Positions 53,901-63,920 of a stretch of DNA of 64,000 nt are shown here, piece by piece. Source of the stretch: Breviolum minutum Mf 1.05b.01 (Eukaryota > Sar > Dinophyceae > Suessiales > Symbiodiniaceae). The stretch lies in contig DF239827.1 of the NCBI GenBank assembly GCA_000507305.1, forward strand, positions 219,325-283,324. The letters are read 5' to 3'. Positions within the stretch are counted from its first letter, which is position 1, and the number at the start of each line of letters is the position of its first letter. A program made the translations under genes and the position numbers. The notes below the pieces were generated by a model that did not search any database, was not told the origin of the DNA, and saw only the letters and a program-made list of their open reading frames with translations.

Positions 53901-54693
53901 AAAAAGACTTGAGATGGAGAAAGAACAAAAAGATACACGAGCAACATCTCGGTAAAGCCATTTGTGTTCGACCTATTCCTGGATATCTGAATTTGGATGT
54001 TTGATCAATATAAATGTCAATGCTGTTGGACAAAGAATTACAGTACCTTCTCTGAAAGGAACAGGTTGCACTTGGAGTTTGCTTTCGATTGAAAATTGAA
54101 ACCTGGTAAGAGCTTTCGCGGTTCGTTTTAGGGAGAGTAGACGTCAATTAGCACAGTATGGCCAGTAAAAACACAGAGTGTATATAATATAGACAAAGCA
54201 GTCGCCAAAGTGCCTTTTTGCAACAGTTTCAACCTGTTTTGATTGGTTGCCTTTCTTACTAGTTGTGTAGAGATCCCTGAACCAAACCCAGCAAAAAGCA
54301 GGGTGAAACCTCTCCATACAAGGCTTTCATAGAAGGGTCTGATGATTCCTAGTGCACTCACACTTCATCATATCAAAACGACCTTTCTGCTCGGCTTCCT
54401 CGCAGATTGAGTACAATCTGGTGTAGCGAAGATGAAATCTCGGGTTATGCCAGTCATGGTCAAGTTTTTCTGATAGATTCGGGGCAGATCAGTAGATGAA
54501 TCAATGGTGGATGTCTGGTCATCCGGAGACTGATATGTTTTTCAGATTTTAACATTTCAAATCAAAGCCCAACAACATGCTGGATAAACATTAGAATGAC
54601 AAATGGATGATACGAACCTTTCGTTCTCAACACAATTCTGCATAGATATTTTGGATGATGCAGCAATCCAGCAACAAAATGATCAAGAAACAT

Positions 54694-54799
54694 ACCCCTT
54701 CTGGGAAGGATCACATATCCTCCCCTACTTTCCGGCCGTTTTAAGTTGATGATTTTCCTTGTCCAACGGTGGGGTATGGTTTTTTTCCCTTGGAGGGTA
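54694..54799. mobile_element. foldback element, family D (diverged)
   Basis: ACCCCTTCTGGGAAGGATCA and TTTTCCCTTGGAGGGTA ends; core CCGTTTTAAGTTGATGATTTTCC. Confidence 0.55.
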
Positions 54800-55835
54800 C
54801 TGTCAATGCAGGCCCAACTCGGCTCACTTTAGCGCCATTATCGCAGGGACCTCAAAAGAAACCGACCGGGAGATTTCGAAAATCACGAAAGGTCCGATCT
54901 GTCAATCATTTTTCAAGTGGTTTGAATGGTTGCAACCTTTTTTCGGGGGGTTGAAAAGATGGTTTTTGTGGTTCCAAGACATCCAAATACCTACTGACAA
55001 TGTGTTTGGGGTATCATTTTGGGGTGCAAACACCTCACCAGGTATTTGGATGTCTAGGATTTAAAAGATTTGCAAAGAGAATTGTTTGAAAGTTATATGT
55101 AAAGTCTGAGTTTGGAAGAAAGCACAAGGTGTATACAGATAAGTCTAAGGAAGGAGTGATGGTAGAGACTTCAAATCTGCCATGGATTTCAAGCTGGGCA
55201 AACATGTGTCTAACTTAACTTGCCTGATTCTGGCCATATATCATATCTGGTCAAATTATGGCGACCTCACACGACCTCACCCCAAAAGGTAGCTGAGGAA
55301 GGCAAATCTCTGATTTCAGGGAAATCCAGGGTGAAATAAAACTCTAAATCAAAAAACTGAAAGGAAATCTTAAAACTAAAACTCCAAATTTAGTCTCTGA
55401 GGCTGTTAGGGACATAGCATTTCTCATCAATTTTTTTTTGGTTGTCTTGGAATCTTAGAGTTGCGTTCTGTTGGATCTGTTGATGGGGATCAATAAAGGT
55501 GTTGTTTTCAAAAAATCGCAGTGACTATGACAGTCGGCAGTGGAAAGTTTTCCATGGAATCTGGGTGACTCGAATCTACGGAAAGAATGTTGATCAAGAG
55601 GTGGGGATGAAAGATGAGCTCGCGATTTCACTATACAATGAATACTTGCGACTAATGAATACTTGCCATACATGCAGTACTGTATTTTGTCATCTTTTGT
55701 TTGCATTGGCTATACATATACAGATATCTAGCCATTCAAGACAACGTCCATTCAAAAAGATCCATCGGCTTCCGAGTTGCTACTCAAAAGCTTGCCATTT
55801 TGAAGGTGAAGATCATTTGATATTTTCTCACCCAA

Positions 55836-56008
55836 TCATAGGGAAAATGGAATAAAATGGTGGTACCCTTGGGATGGTACCCTTAATAATCAATCCCATA
55901 CACACCTTATACAGTAGGTATTTACTGGGTATATCCCCTTTTAAAGGGCTCCTGGGGGGGTCAAACAGCTAGGGTACCATCCCAAGGGTACCACCATTTT
56001 CCCTATGA
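55836..56008. mobile_element. long foldback element, family J
   Basis: Arms ATCATAGGGAAAATGG / CCATTTTCCCTATGAT and GGTGGTACCCTTGGGATGG / CCATCCCAAGGGTACCACC. The paired arms are nearly perfect over more than 30 bases each side, around a 90-base centre. Confidence 0.9.
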
Positions 56009-56685
56009 TCCAAAGGCCTCCTGTGCACCCAAAGCAGACGTGGAGCGTGCAGAGCGGTGGCTGTTTCGAATGAAGGCTTTGGAGGTGGCTGTTTCGACGT
56101 GAAAATGAGCAACTGGGAGAGGTGCCTGTCGATGTGTAAAAGGTGTAAAACGGGTCTTAAGTAGTGGGATAAACTACCCAGCGTAAGTGGTTAGGATTTC
56201 TGAACCATCGCAGTATCTTCCAAAGAATGGTTACCCCACCAATGTGGGTGAATTACTCATCGTGACCGTGTATGTGCGATGTCATCGTTTCCATGAATGA
56301 AATGCCACTTCGTTTGCTACCCAGTTTTATTCGGGCAATATTAATAAGCCAAGCCATTATTTCCGAGTATCCAGGAACCTTAACCAGGATTTCATGATTC
56401 ATGTCACGTGTGGGTTCTTGTTGCCACTGTTCATGTGAGCAACCAACTCAATCCAATATGATTCCGAGCGATCCATGCTTGATTAGCATTTTTTTTCAGA
56501 TAGCTTAGCCCTCAAATGAGTTTAGGGCGATTTGAGATATACCTACGTTTGCCACTAAAAGTTAGTTGTTCACCTTCAGCAGGGAACCTAAGGTTTTCCG
56601 GGTGTGTTTTTGACCCCAAAAAAAAGCTCCGCAAAAGTCAACGATCACCTGAAGAGGGGACCCATCACCTGCATTACCTCCGCAG

Positions 56686-56742
56686 GTGGAGCCTACTGTA
56701 GACATCTTTCAAGAGTTGATGCATGTGGCAGCAGAGGCAAAG
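56686..56742 (+). CDS. short internal exon with strong borders
   Basis: Acceptor cattacctccgcag, donor AAG|GTTGGT, 57 nt, phase 0 at both ends: VEPTVDIFQELMHVAAEAK. Amphipathic helix; it could be PPR-derived but is not diagnostic. Confidence 0.5.
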
Positions 56743-56825
56743 GTTGGTGGGGAACATACCCCGACACAAAAAATAGGACTAAAACAGGGAAGTCCTAAAG
56801 GAATCAAACTTAGTTGTGGAACATG

Positions 56826-57054
56826 TTAGACCATCTTATAACCACTTCTAACTTAACTGTTGATGAATTGATCTTGATTTTGATGGGTAGTAGTTCAAGG
56901 ATTCAAGAAATCTGGACCCCAAAAGTTACTGTATACCGCGAACAGGGCAGAAGAGTGCGACACGCAGCCTCTGAATATCATAAGTTTGAGCAAGAATGGG
57001 TCCCAAACCAAGATGGATGTTCATTTTCTTTCCTTTCGCAGACTTTGGTACAAG
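56826..57054 (+). CDS. exon ending exactly at a family I element
   Basis: The frame reads SSRIQEIWTPKVTVYREQGR, RVRHAASEYHKFEQEWVPNQ and CSFSFLSQTLVQ, ending ACAAG|GTGGGCCC, where the family I element begins. The protein-like part starts near 56890. Alternatively the pyrimidine tract ctttcctttcgcag at 57027-57041 is an acceptor and the last exon is only 13 nt. Confidence 0.5.
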
Positions 57055-57206
57055 GTGGGCCCCCTACCAGATATAAGTAGGGGCCCATAGCTCCACTTGT
57101 AGGGGTTATAACCCCAGTTACCCATCTATCAGGGCCATTTATAGGGGTTATAACTCCATTTATTAGTAGCTAGTAGGGCCTAGTAGGGGGGGGGCCCACT
57201 TTGTAG
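57055..57206 (+). mobile_element. foldback element family I, intron-like borders
   Basis: Starts GTGGGCCCCCTACCAG and ends GGGGGGCCCACTTTGTAG. The arms are inverted repeats that reach across the splice-like borders (ACAAG|GT at left, TTTGTAG| at right). Several GGTTATAAC blocks lie inside. If spliced it is a 152-nt intron made entirely of the element. Confidence 0.75.
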
Positions 57207-57433
57207 TATGTTCTTCCTATTTGTAGCCCATGGGAGGGGACAAAGATACAACGATTGTCCATCCAGTGGAGTGTAGTGACCCAAAATTGATCAAAAAAGT
57301 ATTTGAGAGCTAAGATTTCCCATGGATTCAACAGGGATCATTAAATTCCCATTTTCGGGGTGATCAAACAAAGCAAATCTATGGTACTCTTTAGAGTGAT
57401 TTCCACTTAATAGTGCATTGTTTGGGTTGGTCA

Positions 57434-57538
57434 TACTGTTGATGGAAGAGATCCTGCACCACCTGAAAAGTATAAAACCTTGTAAATAATGGGATACTCT
57501 ACCTATCAACTGGTGCAGGATTTCTACCATCAACAGTA
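57434..57538. mobile_element. foldback element, family B
   Basis: TACTGTTGATGGAAGAGATCC and GGATTTCTACCATCAACAGTA-type arms; inner CCTGCACCA / TGGTGCAGG and the spacer GTAAATAATGGGATA, inverted relative to 20055-20159. Confidence 0.9.
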
Positions 57539-57954
57539 TCATGACGTTTGTTCAACCCTCAGGAAGCAACACCCGCCCTTCTTTGTGTCATGAAATTCGA
57601 TCCCGTGACCAATGGGGTTTGATGAAAACTCCCCATGGAAGTGTGGAATCCTATCCCGATTCCACAAAACCATGATGAGCTTATGTAACCCTCAGGAATA
57701 CAAAAAATATCATGGGGGAGTCGTCCTTTGTGGAAAACAGAACAAGTTTGTGTAAAAAGATCATTTTTTTTTCGACCTGGACTTTTTAGGGATGAAGGGT
57801 TATCTATAGTTAACTTATGGCTATGTATTATGTATGCAATATTCAATTAAATGTTAAGCAGTTAAGCCTATAAGTATATAGTCGAAGGAAGTTTAGAAGT
57901 CTAACTTCCGACAATATGTAGAGTTGAAAAGCAGAGTCGCACAGCAGTCATGTC

Positions 57955-58559
57955 NNNNNNNNNNNNNNNNNNNNNNNNNNNNNNNNNNNNNNNNNNNNNN
58001 NNNNNNNNNNNNNNNNNNNNNNNNNNNNNNNNNNNNNNNNNNNNNNNNNNNNNNNNNNNNNNNNNNNNNNNNNNNNNNNNNNNNNNNNNNNNNNNNNNNN
58101 NNNNNNNNNNNNNNNNNNNNNNNNNNNNNNNNNNNNNNNNNNNNNNNNNNNNNNNNNNNNNNNNNNNNNNNNNNNNNNNNNNNNNNNNNNNNNNNNNNNN
58201 NNNNNNNNNNNNNNNNNNNNNNNNNNNNNNNNNNNNNNNNNNNNNNNNNNNNNNNNNNNNNNNNNNNNNNNNNNNNNNNNNNNNNNNNNNNNNNNNNNNN
58301 NNNNNNNNNNNNNNNNNNNNNNNNNNNNNNNNNNNNNNNNNNNNNNNNNNNNNNNNNNNNNNNNNNNNNNNNNNNNNNNNNNNNNNNNNNNNNNNNNNNN
58401 NNNNNNNNNNNNNNNNNNNNNNNNNNNNNNNNNNNNNNNNNNNNNNNNNNNNNNNNNNNNNNNNNNNNNNNNNNNNNNNNNNNNNNNNNNNNNNNNNNNN
58501 NNNNNNNNNNNNNNNNNNNNNNNNNNNNNNNNNNNNNNNNNNNNNNNNNNNNNNNNNNN
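57955..58559. other. assembly gap (Ns)
   Basis: 605 undetermined bases. The right side is a 94-bp tandem repeat, so the gap probably holds more copies. Confidence 1.
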
Positions 58560-58955
58560 AAAGCACATTTGCAAGTCAAATGCACAAACACCACATGGGC
58601 GGAGCCATTTTGGAAGTTGCGATGTTCAAAAATTGCACGCCGCTGTGGCGCGAAGCACATTTGTAAGTCAAAACGTGGAAAACACAACGATCCCGGACCC
58701 ACTTTGGAAGTTGCGATGTTCAAAAATTGCACGCCGCTGTGGCGCGAAGCACATTTGTAAGTCAAAACGTGGAAAACACAACGATCCCGGACCCATTTTG
58801 GAAGTTCCGATGTTGAAAAATGCCACGCGGCTGTGGCGCGAAGCATATTTGTAAGTCAAAATGTGGAAAAACTGAGGGGTACGGACCACTTTTTGGAGGT
58901 TTGATGTCAAAAAATTGCACGCCGCTGCGAAGCACATTTGCAGGTCAAACTGTTG
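58560..58955. repeat. 94-bp tandem satellite
   Basis: Unit starts AAGCACATTTG(C/T)AAGTCAAA at 58560, 58653, 58747, 58841 and 58930 (periods 93, 94, 94, 89). Each unit carries GGAAGTT(G/C)CGATGTTCAAA and GCACGCCGCTGTGGCGCG. All frames rotate because 94 is not a multiple of 3, so the long ORFs on both strands are artefacts. I recall similar translated repeats (for example CFAPQRRAIF) in Symbiodiniaceae protein sets. Confidence 0.92.
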
Positions 58956-58990
58956 AAAACACCTGCGTTTTGCAGCATTTTGAAACGTTT

Positions 58991-58997
58991 CTAACTG

Positions 58998-59040
<43 letters not shown>

Positions 59041-59351
59041 CACTAACTAATAAACTAACCAACTAACTAACTCACTCACTAACCAACTAACTAACTCACT
59101 CACTAACAAACTAACTAACTAACTAACTAACTAACTACTAACTAGCTAGCTAACAAACTAATTGACTGACTGACTAACTTACTAACTACCTAATCAACTA
59201 ACTAACCAACTAACTAACTAACTAACTAACTATTTAACTAACTAACTACCTAACTAACTAACAATTTCGTCAGCTAACTAACTAATTGCTTGACTAATTA
59301 GCTAACTAACTACTAACTAGCTAGCTAACTAACTAATTGACTGACTGACTG

Positions 59352-59397
<46 letters not shown>

Positions 59398-59641
59398 AAT
59401 TTCGTCAGCTAACTAACTAATTGACTGACTGAGTAACTAACTACCTACCTAATCAACTAACTAACTAAGTAACTAACTAACTAACGAACTAACTAACTAA
59501 CTCACTAACTAATTAACTAACCAACTAACTAACTCACTCACTAACAAACTAACTAACTGACTAACTAACTAGCTAACTAACTACTAACTAGCTAGCTAAC
59601 TAACTAATTGACTGACTGAGTAACTAACTAACTACCTAATC

Positions 59642-59682
<41 letters not shown>

Positions 59683-59780
59683 GCTAGCTAGCTAGCTAAC
59701 TAACTAACTAACTAGCTAACTCACTAACTGACTAGCCAGTTAGTCAGTTAATCAGTTAGACAGTTCGGCAGTTAGTCAGA
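58991..59780. repeat. (CTAA)n array with higher-order structure
   Basis: About 780 bp of CTAA/CTAACTGA-type tetranucleotides. Longer blocks recur: AACAATTTCGTCAGCTAACT at 59260 and 59395, and ACTAGCTAGCTAAC at 59141, 59317 and 59588. After about 59735 the motif switches strand to CAGTTAGTCAGTTAATCAGT. A small relative lies at 41528-41560. Confidence 0.95.
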
Positions 59781-60024
59781 TCCATCAATGTTTTCGCTTT
59801 GTCATCCGTGATTCAGAACAACCAATCTCTCCTATACGTTTCCTATTCTTGAAACTTCCGCCACCGCCTCGTGCGGCTCTACTGGTATACATGGTATAGC
59901 CATAACTTATATACTGTAAATATGACTATTTGGCATAGAAGTACTATAAGTACAGTTATACATATGGTATACATCGTTAAGCCTACTTATAGCTTCAAGT
60001 GTACCCAATAATCTGTGATTGCCA

Positions 60025-60120
60025 GAGGCTGGGAATCCTGCAGCTGCTGAACAGTGGATGAATGAAGCATGGCAGGCGATTTTCAATTTTCGGATGGGCG
60101 AACCAACCACCAAAACCAAG
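60025..60120 (+). CDS. PPR-like exon
   Basis: After gtgattgccag, which supplies the first G, the frame reads EAGNPAAAEQWMNEAWQAIF, then NFRMGEPTTKTK, with a possible donor AAG|GTCGTT at 60120. AGNPAAAEQW(M) resembles the CAKAGD.ARAE.W(L/M) repeats of dinoflagellate PPR proteins. The exon lies in the same direction as the other PPR exons. Confidence 0.5.
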
Positions 60121-61051
60121 GTCGTTTCAAAAAAACGAGGAACTGGAACATGTTTCACATGGAATTTTGAGGAAAGTTCAGAAAGTAATGTTTCAAGATG
60201 TGTCTATTTTACCAATTAGATGGTTCAATCCGTTTTTTTTTGTTTCTCGGTATACTCTTAGCCTCGAATTTGAAGCTATACGATATACGAATATACACGG
60301 TATACTATAATAGATATAATAGCCCTCGTTTTCTCAAAAAGCAGGTCATAGGTGAACATGAATTGAACCAGGATTCAAGGAGGCATCAAGTTACATTCTC
60401 CAGCATGACCTTCAAAGCTTGATGGTATGGGTCCCGCTTATTCGAGTTCCACATCCTTGGGTCCTTGGTTGGGGGTGTAGAAATCCCATCCAAAACGTGA
60501 AGCCGCGAGGAGGGACATGAACCTGAACTGCAAAGCTTCAAGTGTGGCTCCTCAGACCCAAAACGGCGAATCTAAAGAACCCAAAGGTTTTGGTGAAGCT
60601 TGGTGCCTTGAAACCAGGGGGTCCCATTTGGATGTTTTTTTTTCAGTTTCATGAGTCTGATGGTGAAAAAAAAGATGGTGTGGACTTTTTTTGGTTGAGG
60701 CCAACAAAAATGTCTATTACCTTCGGAAAAAAAAACAAAGAGATAGAGCCATGCATATATTTGTTCCATTTTTTGTAAGCAATCTTGGAGGTGCAACTTC
60801 CTGTTTTAGGGCGAATGAATGTTGATCAGCCAGGCTGAGCCCGTAAACCAAAAGCAGCTGGTGGTTTGAGTGAGTTTGGTTTGAAACGAAAGTGTTTGGA
60901 TATCTCAAAATTCCTCATCACGATGTGAAAGTGATTGATGACAGGAGCTACCAGGGTTTTCCCAAAACATCTTAGAATCTGACTTATGTATTCATTTGTT
61001 GACCTGCATTTTCCGTTCATGAAACAACATTCACTTTGTGTTGGCTTGTAG

Positions 61052-61245
61052 AAAACATGACATGCACCCCCAAAAAAATCTTGCCAAAAATCTCTGCAAA
61101 CCTTTATATCAACGAGGCATTTACTGCGATCCTTACGGAAGTCCAGCGACACGGCGTCTTGGTTCACTGTACTGCCGTTGTTCGGGCTGGGCTGAGGTTG
61201 GTCAACCATGGTCAACCGACAGCTGTTGTGATGGTTCAAAAATAA
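61052..61245 (+). CDS. 3'-terminal exon, unknown protein
   Basis: After gtgttggcttgtag the frame reads KILPKISANLYINEAFTAIL, TEVQRHGVLVHCTAVVRAGL and VNHGQPTAVVMVQK, to TAA. Strongly protein-like. No family recognised. A family B fragment follows at 61270. Confidence 0.55.
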
Positions 61246-61269
61246 GGCGATCACCACCGTTGGGACGTA

Positions 61270-61333
61270 AATAATGGGAGTTCAACTACCAAGCTCAACT
61301 GGTGCTTGCCAGATTTCTGAACCATCAACAGTA
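61270..61333. mobile_element. family B fragment
   Basis: TCAACTGGTGCTTGCCAGAT then TTCTGAACCATCAACAGTA: the right half only. Confidence 0.65.
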
Positions 61334-61652
61334 TGTTGTGAGAAGATAATTGATTGTTGAAGTTTTTGGTAGAGGTTAGATCAGCCAGATGGTCTTTGAG
61401 CGATATAGTTTGGTGAAAGATACATCATTTCGTTTGAGGTGCAGCTTTGAGCCCCCACATCACTGAATATTGGAAATGAGACTCTGATGAGACGGTTAAA
61501 GATATTTCATTGTCGGTGTGTCTACTTCTGCAAAATACATATGAGTCAGTGTCCTAACCCCTTGTATAGAGCAATGGTCATCTCACTTTTTTAAAATAGG
61601 GAATCCTTCTAATGAGCTTGTACACCGCTAGTATTGGTTGATTTTCCCATCT

Positions 61653-61772
61653 ACACTCCCTGAAACTAACATGACATAGCCCCTGCAAATAGGCCTTTTG
61701 CCCCAAAAAGGAAACAATCGTATTCCAACCATCCATGTTCAGGTGCTTTTGCTGTTAGTTTCAGGGAGGGTA
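61653..61772. mobile_element. foldback element, family E
   Basis: ACACTCCCTGAAACTAACAT and GCTGTTAGTTTCAGGGAGGG arms; inner GGCCTTTTGCCCCAAAAAGG and CCAACCATCCATGTTCAGG as in 4158-4236. Confidence 0.85.
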
Positions 61773-61938
61773 AATTTCATCCCATTTAACATGAAACCTA
61801 ATATCTTCCAATTGAAAACGAAGATCATCTTCAAAAAAAGCATCATTTTTTGGTTCATGTTTATTTTCGGGGTGTGTATTGATTGATTTTCCGATCTACC
61901 ACGAAGAATCAATGAGAGTTCGACCAAAAAAAAACTAG

Positions 61939-62025
61939 GCGGCGGTTTCAAATATGTTTAATTTTCATCCATACCTCAGGAATTGATCCAGTTTGACATT
62001 TTTTTTTATGGGTTGAAACCACCTG
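61939..62025 (+). mobile_element. foldback element, family C (GC start)
   Basis: GCGGCGGTTTCAAATATG after AACTAG, and GGTTGAAACCACCTGG at the right. Here the first dinucleotide is GC and the right AG is lost, so a GC donor or decay is possible. Confidence 0.7.
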
Positions 62026-62308
62026 GAAAACCAATGACATGACGCCAGGTCATGGCCCCGTTGTTTTTTTGGGGTCACCTTGGGCTCCAGGATTGCCCCA
62101 AAGAATACACCAGGTGGACCAGGAAAGATCACTCGAAATACATCATGTGTTTCATGATGTTTTTGTTGGATCTAAAGAGGGTATGAAGTGCCAGACTTCA
62201 TTAACAAAACTTGGAGAAGATTAAGTTCAAGATTTTCTAGTCATGATAAACCATCCTCTATCATCAACATCATGTATTCTAGATCATGTAGTATACATCA
62301 TCTATCAG

Positions 62309-62422
62309 CAGCATCACCACCACCACCACCGCCACCATCATCATCATCATCATCATCACCACCACCACCACCATCATCGTCATCATCATGATCACCATGA
62401 TCACCATCGTCATCACCATCAC
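62309..62422. repeat. CAC/CAT microsatellite
   Basis: Mixed (CAC)n, (CAT)n and (GATCAC) units reading poly-His, Pro or Ser in different frames. Lies directly before a family G element. Confidence 0.92.
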
Positions 62423-62424
62423 CT

Positions 62425-62539
62425 ACACTCCGGTAAACTAACATATACTAACATAGCAATGGGAAATCCACCATTTGAAGATGTATCTCCTTTAAAAGAT
62501 GATGCTTTTCCATTGCTATATTAGTTTAACCAGAGGGTA
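62425..62539 (+). mobile_element. foldback element, family G
   Basis: ACACTCCGGTAAACTAACAT and TATTAGTTTAACCAGAGGGT arms, central GAAGATGTATCTCC. Donor-like CCG|GTAAAC at the left end. The PPR exon starts 45 bp after it. Confidence 0.8.
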
Positions 62540-62583
62540 TCATTTTTCTCCCTCATGGGATCCTCATCAGTTGCTTCCGATAG

Positions 62584-62646
62584 GTCAAGGTCGAGACCTG
62601 GTTCGAACGGCTGATGCAGATGCAGCTGAAGCCCGACATGGACTGC
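62584..62646 (+). CDS. PPR exon with GC donor
   Basis: After tgcttccgatag the 63-nt exon reads VKVETWFERLMQMQLKPDMD plus C. E.WFERLMQ..LKPD is a canonical pentatricopeptide A-to-B region. The next bases are GCCACTGG. Joined to the exon at 63198 it gives exactly the normal six residues between PD and the next II of a PPR unit, which fixes the GC donor. PPR proteins bind organellar RNA for editing, cleavage or stability. Confidence 0.7.
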
Positions 62647-63197
62647 GCCACTGGGACCGGAACCATTCAGGTTTGGGATAGCAGCATACTAGTTGGTAGG
62701 TGCAGCAGCTTGCAGCCCTGAGATACAGTAGTCAACAATCAGTTTTTTTACCAAATGAATTTACCATTTTCTGATTTTCTATAGTTCTCTTGATCTTTGG
62801 AAGCAGGTCGCTTTTCAATTCAGTTGAAAAAAGGCGGTTGTTGGTAGTATACATCCTATTTATTCCTATTGGATGTGTTGGTGGCAACTTGTGTGGTATG
62901 GTATGAAATGATATCAAAGGGTCTGATGTGAGAAGTAATATTGTACATGATGTTTTTTGAGTAAAGTATGGGTGTGGAACCTGACTTTGAGAACAAGATG
63001 TATTTGAATCCTGTGAGCTCCCTTCAGGGAGCTAGATACCATAGATACCACCAGGTTCCTAAGTGCAATTTTTTGGATCGTTTTTTCACGCATCTTAGAT
63101 GAATTTGAATGAACTTAATATTCGAGTGGCTTTGGATACTCGATGCAGTCTTTTTGGTGGCGCACCGTACCTTTGTGATTCAAATTGACATCCAAAG

Positions 63198-63245
63198 GTC
63201 AATGAGATCATTGGAGCGTATGCTGACCAAGAGAATTTGGACAAG
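63198..63245 (+). CDS. PPR exon
   Basis: After gacatccaaag it reads VNEIIGAYADQENLDK, the classic PPR helix-A pattern (LI.AYA..G.L.KA). After AAG at 63245 come GCCAGCGG, so a second GC donor is possible. The open frame goes on (ASGSPPQFVLSMRFWVSDHQ) to 63385, which may or may not be coding. The following PPR exon was not found in the window. Confidence 0.65.
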
Positions 63246-63644
63246 GCCAGCGGCAGCCCACCACAATTTGTCTTGTCCATGCGTTTTTGGGTGTCAGATC
63301 ATCAGAATCAGTGTACTCATGTCGCATCGACAAAAGAAAACACAAACAAATTGGTCAATCCGCTGCACGTAAGATAAAATATGATGAAACTATGCAACAG
63401 AAGTTCGGGATGGTGATTTCCATCATTCGAACCTTGAGGAGAAACTTCTTCAGAACAGACAGAAAACAGAAACCATGAAAGTAGAAAGAAATCACCTTTG
63501 AAAAAGGTTTCCTTGGGAGGGGCAAGCAACGAAAAAGATGTCCAGATCAATGTATATTTGAGCTTACGACCAACCTAGCAAAGGGAACACAAAACCATCG
63601 GAGCGATGTGGAGCCAGGCCTTTCCTAAGAAAAATTGAGTGTAA

Positions 63645-63920
63645 ATGGCTAGTGTAGTGCCCCGAATGGAAGTTGGAAGCCATGTTCAAGCACGATTTCT
63701 AAGGTGCTACATGGTGGTATGGTCACGCAGTGATCCCGAAGATACCTCTTGCCACTCCATGCTGCAGGCGATTGAGTGGAAGGCCATCGCAGGACGTTTA
63801 GGCCTCACGCCCAACGTGTGGGGACCCAACGGTGGAAGATTCAAGATGGCCGGAGGACAGATTGAAGCACCAGTTAAGCTTTCGAAGGAGATTGGACTAG
63901 GAGGTTGGAGTTTGTCATAG
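63645..63920 (+). CDS. 91-codon ORF, unknown protein
   Basis: ATG at 63645 reads MASVVPRMEVGSHVQARFLR, RSDPEDTSCHSMLQAIEWKA and RLGLTPNVWGPNGGRFKMAG, ending LGGWSLS and TAG. GC-rich relative to the flanks. It reads as a single exon. No family recognised. Confidence 0.5.
   Translation: MASVVPRMEVGSHVQARFLRCYMVVWSRSDPEDTSCHSMLQAIEWKAIAGRLGLTPNVWGPNGGRFKMAGGQIEAPVKLSKEIGLGGWSLS

Larger units (their letters stand above)
53901..56685. other. mostly non-coding; D and J elements
   Basis: Contains a family D copy (54694-54799), a family J copy (55836-56008), and weak frames. A short segment after ggcttcctcgcag (54405) reads IEYNLV, which could be a tiny PPR exon, but it is too short to call. Frame 55499-55855 is open but not trusted. 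Confidence 0.4.

Noticed and set aside
58604-58622. AGCCATTTTGG, an 11-base match to the dinoflagellate spliced leader
   Set aside because: Lies inside one satellite unit, the other units differ there, and the rest of the leader does not match; a chance hit.
57893-58937. Long frames across the gap and the 94-bp satellite
   Set aside because: Mostly Ns plus a tandem repeat whose period is not a multiple of three; the frames are artefacts.
58991-59780. TAAC array as a telomere
   Set aside because: The motif is a mixed tetranucleotide with many variants inside a gene-bearing contig, not a uniform telomeric repeat at an end.
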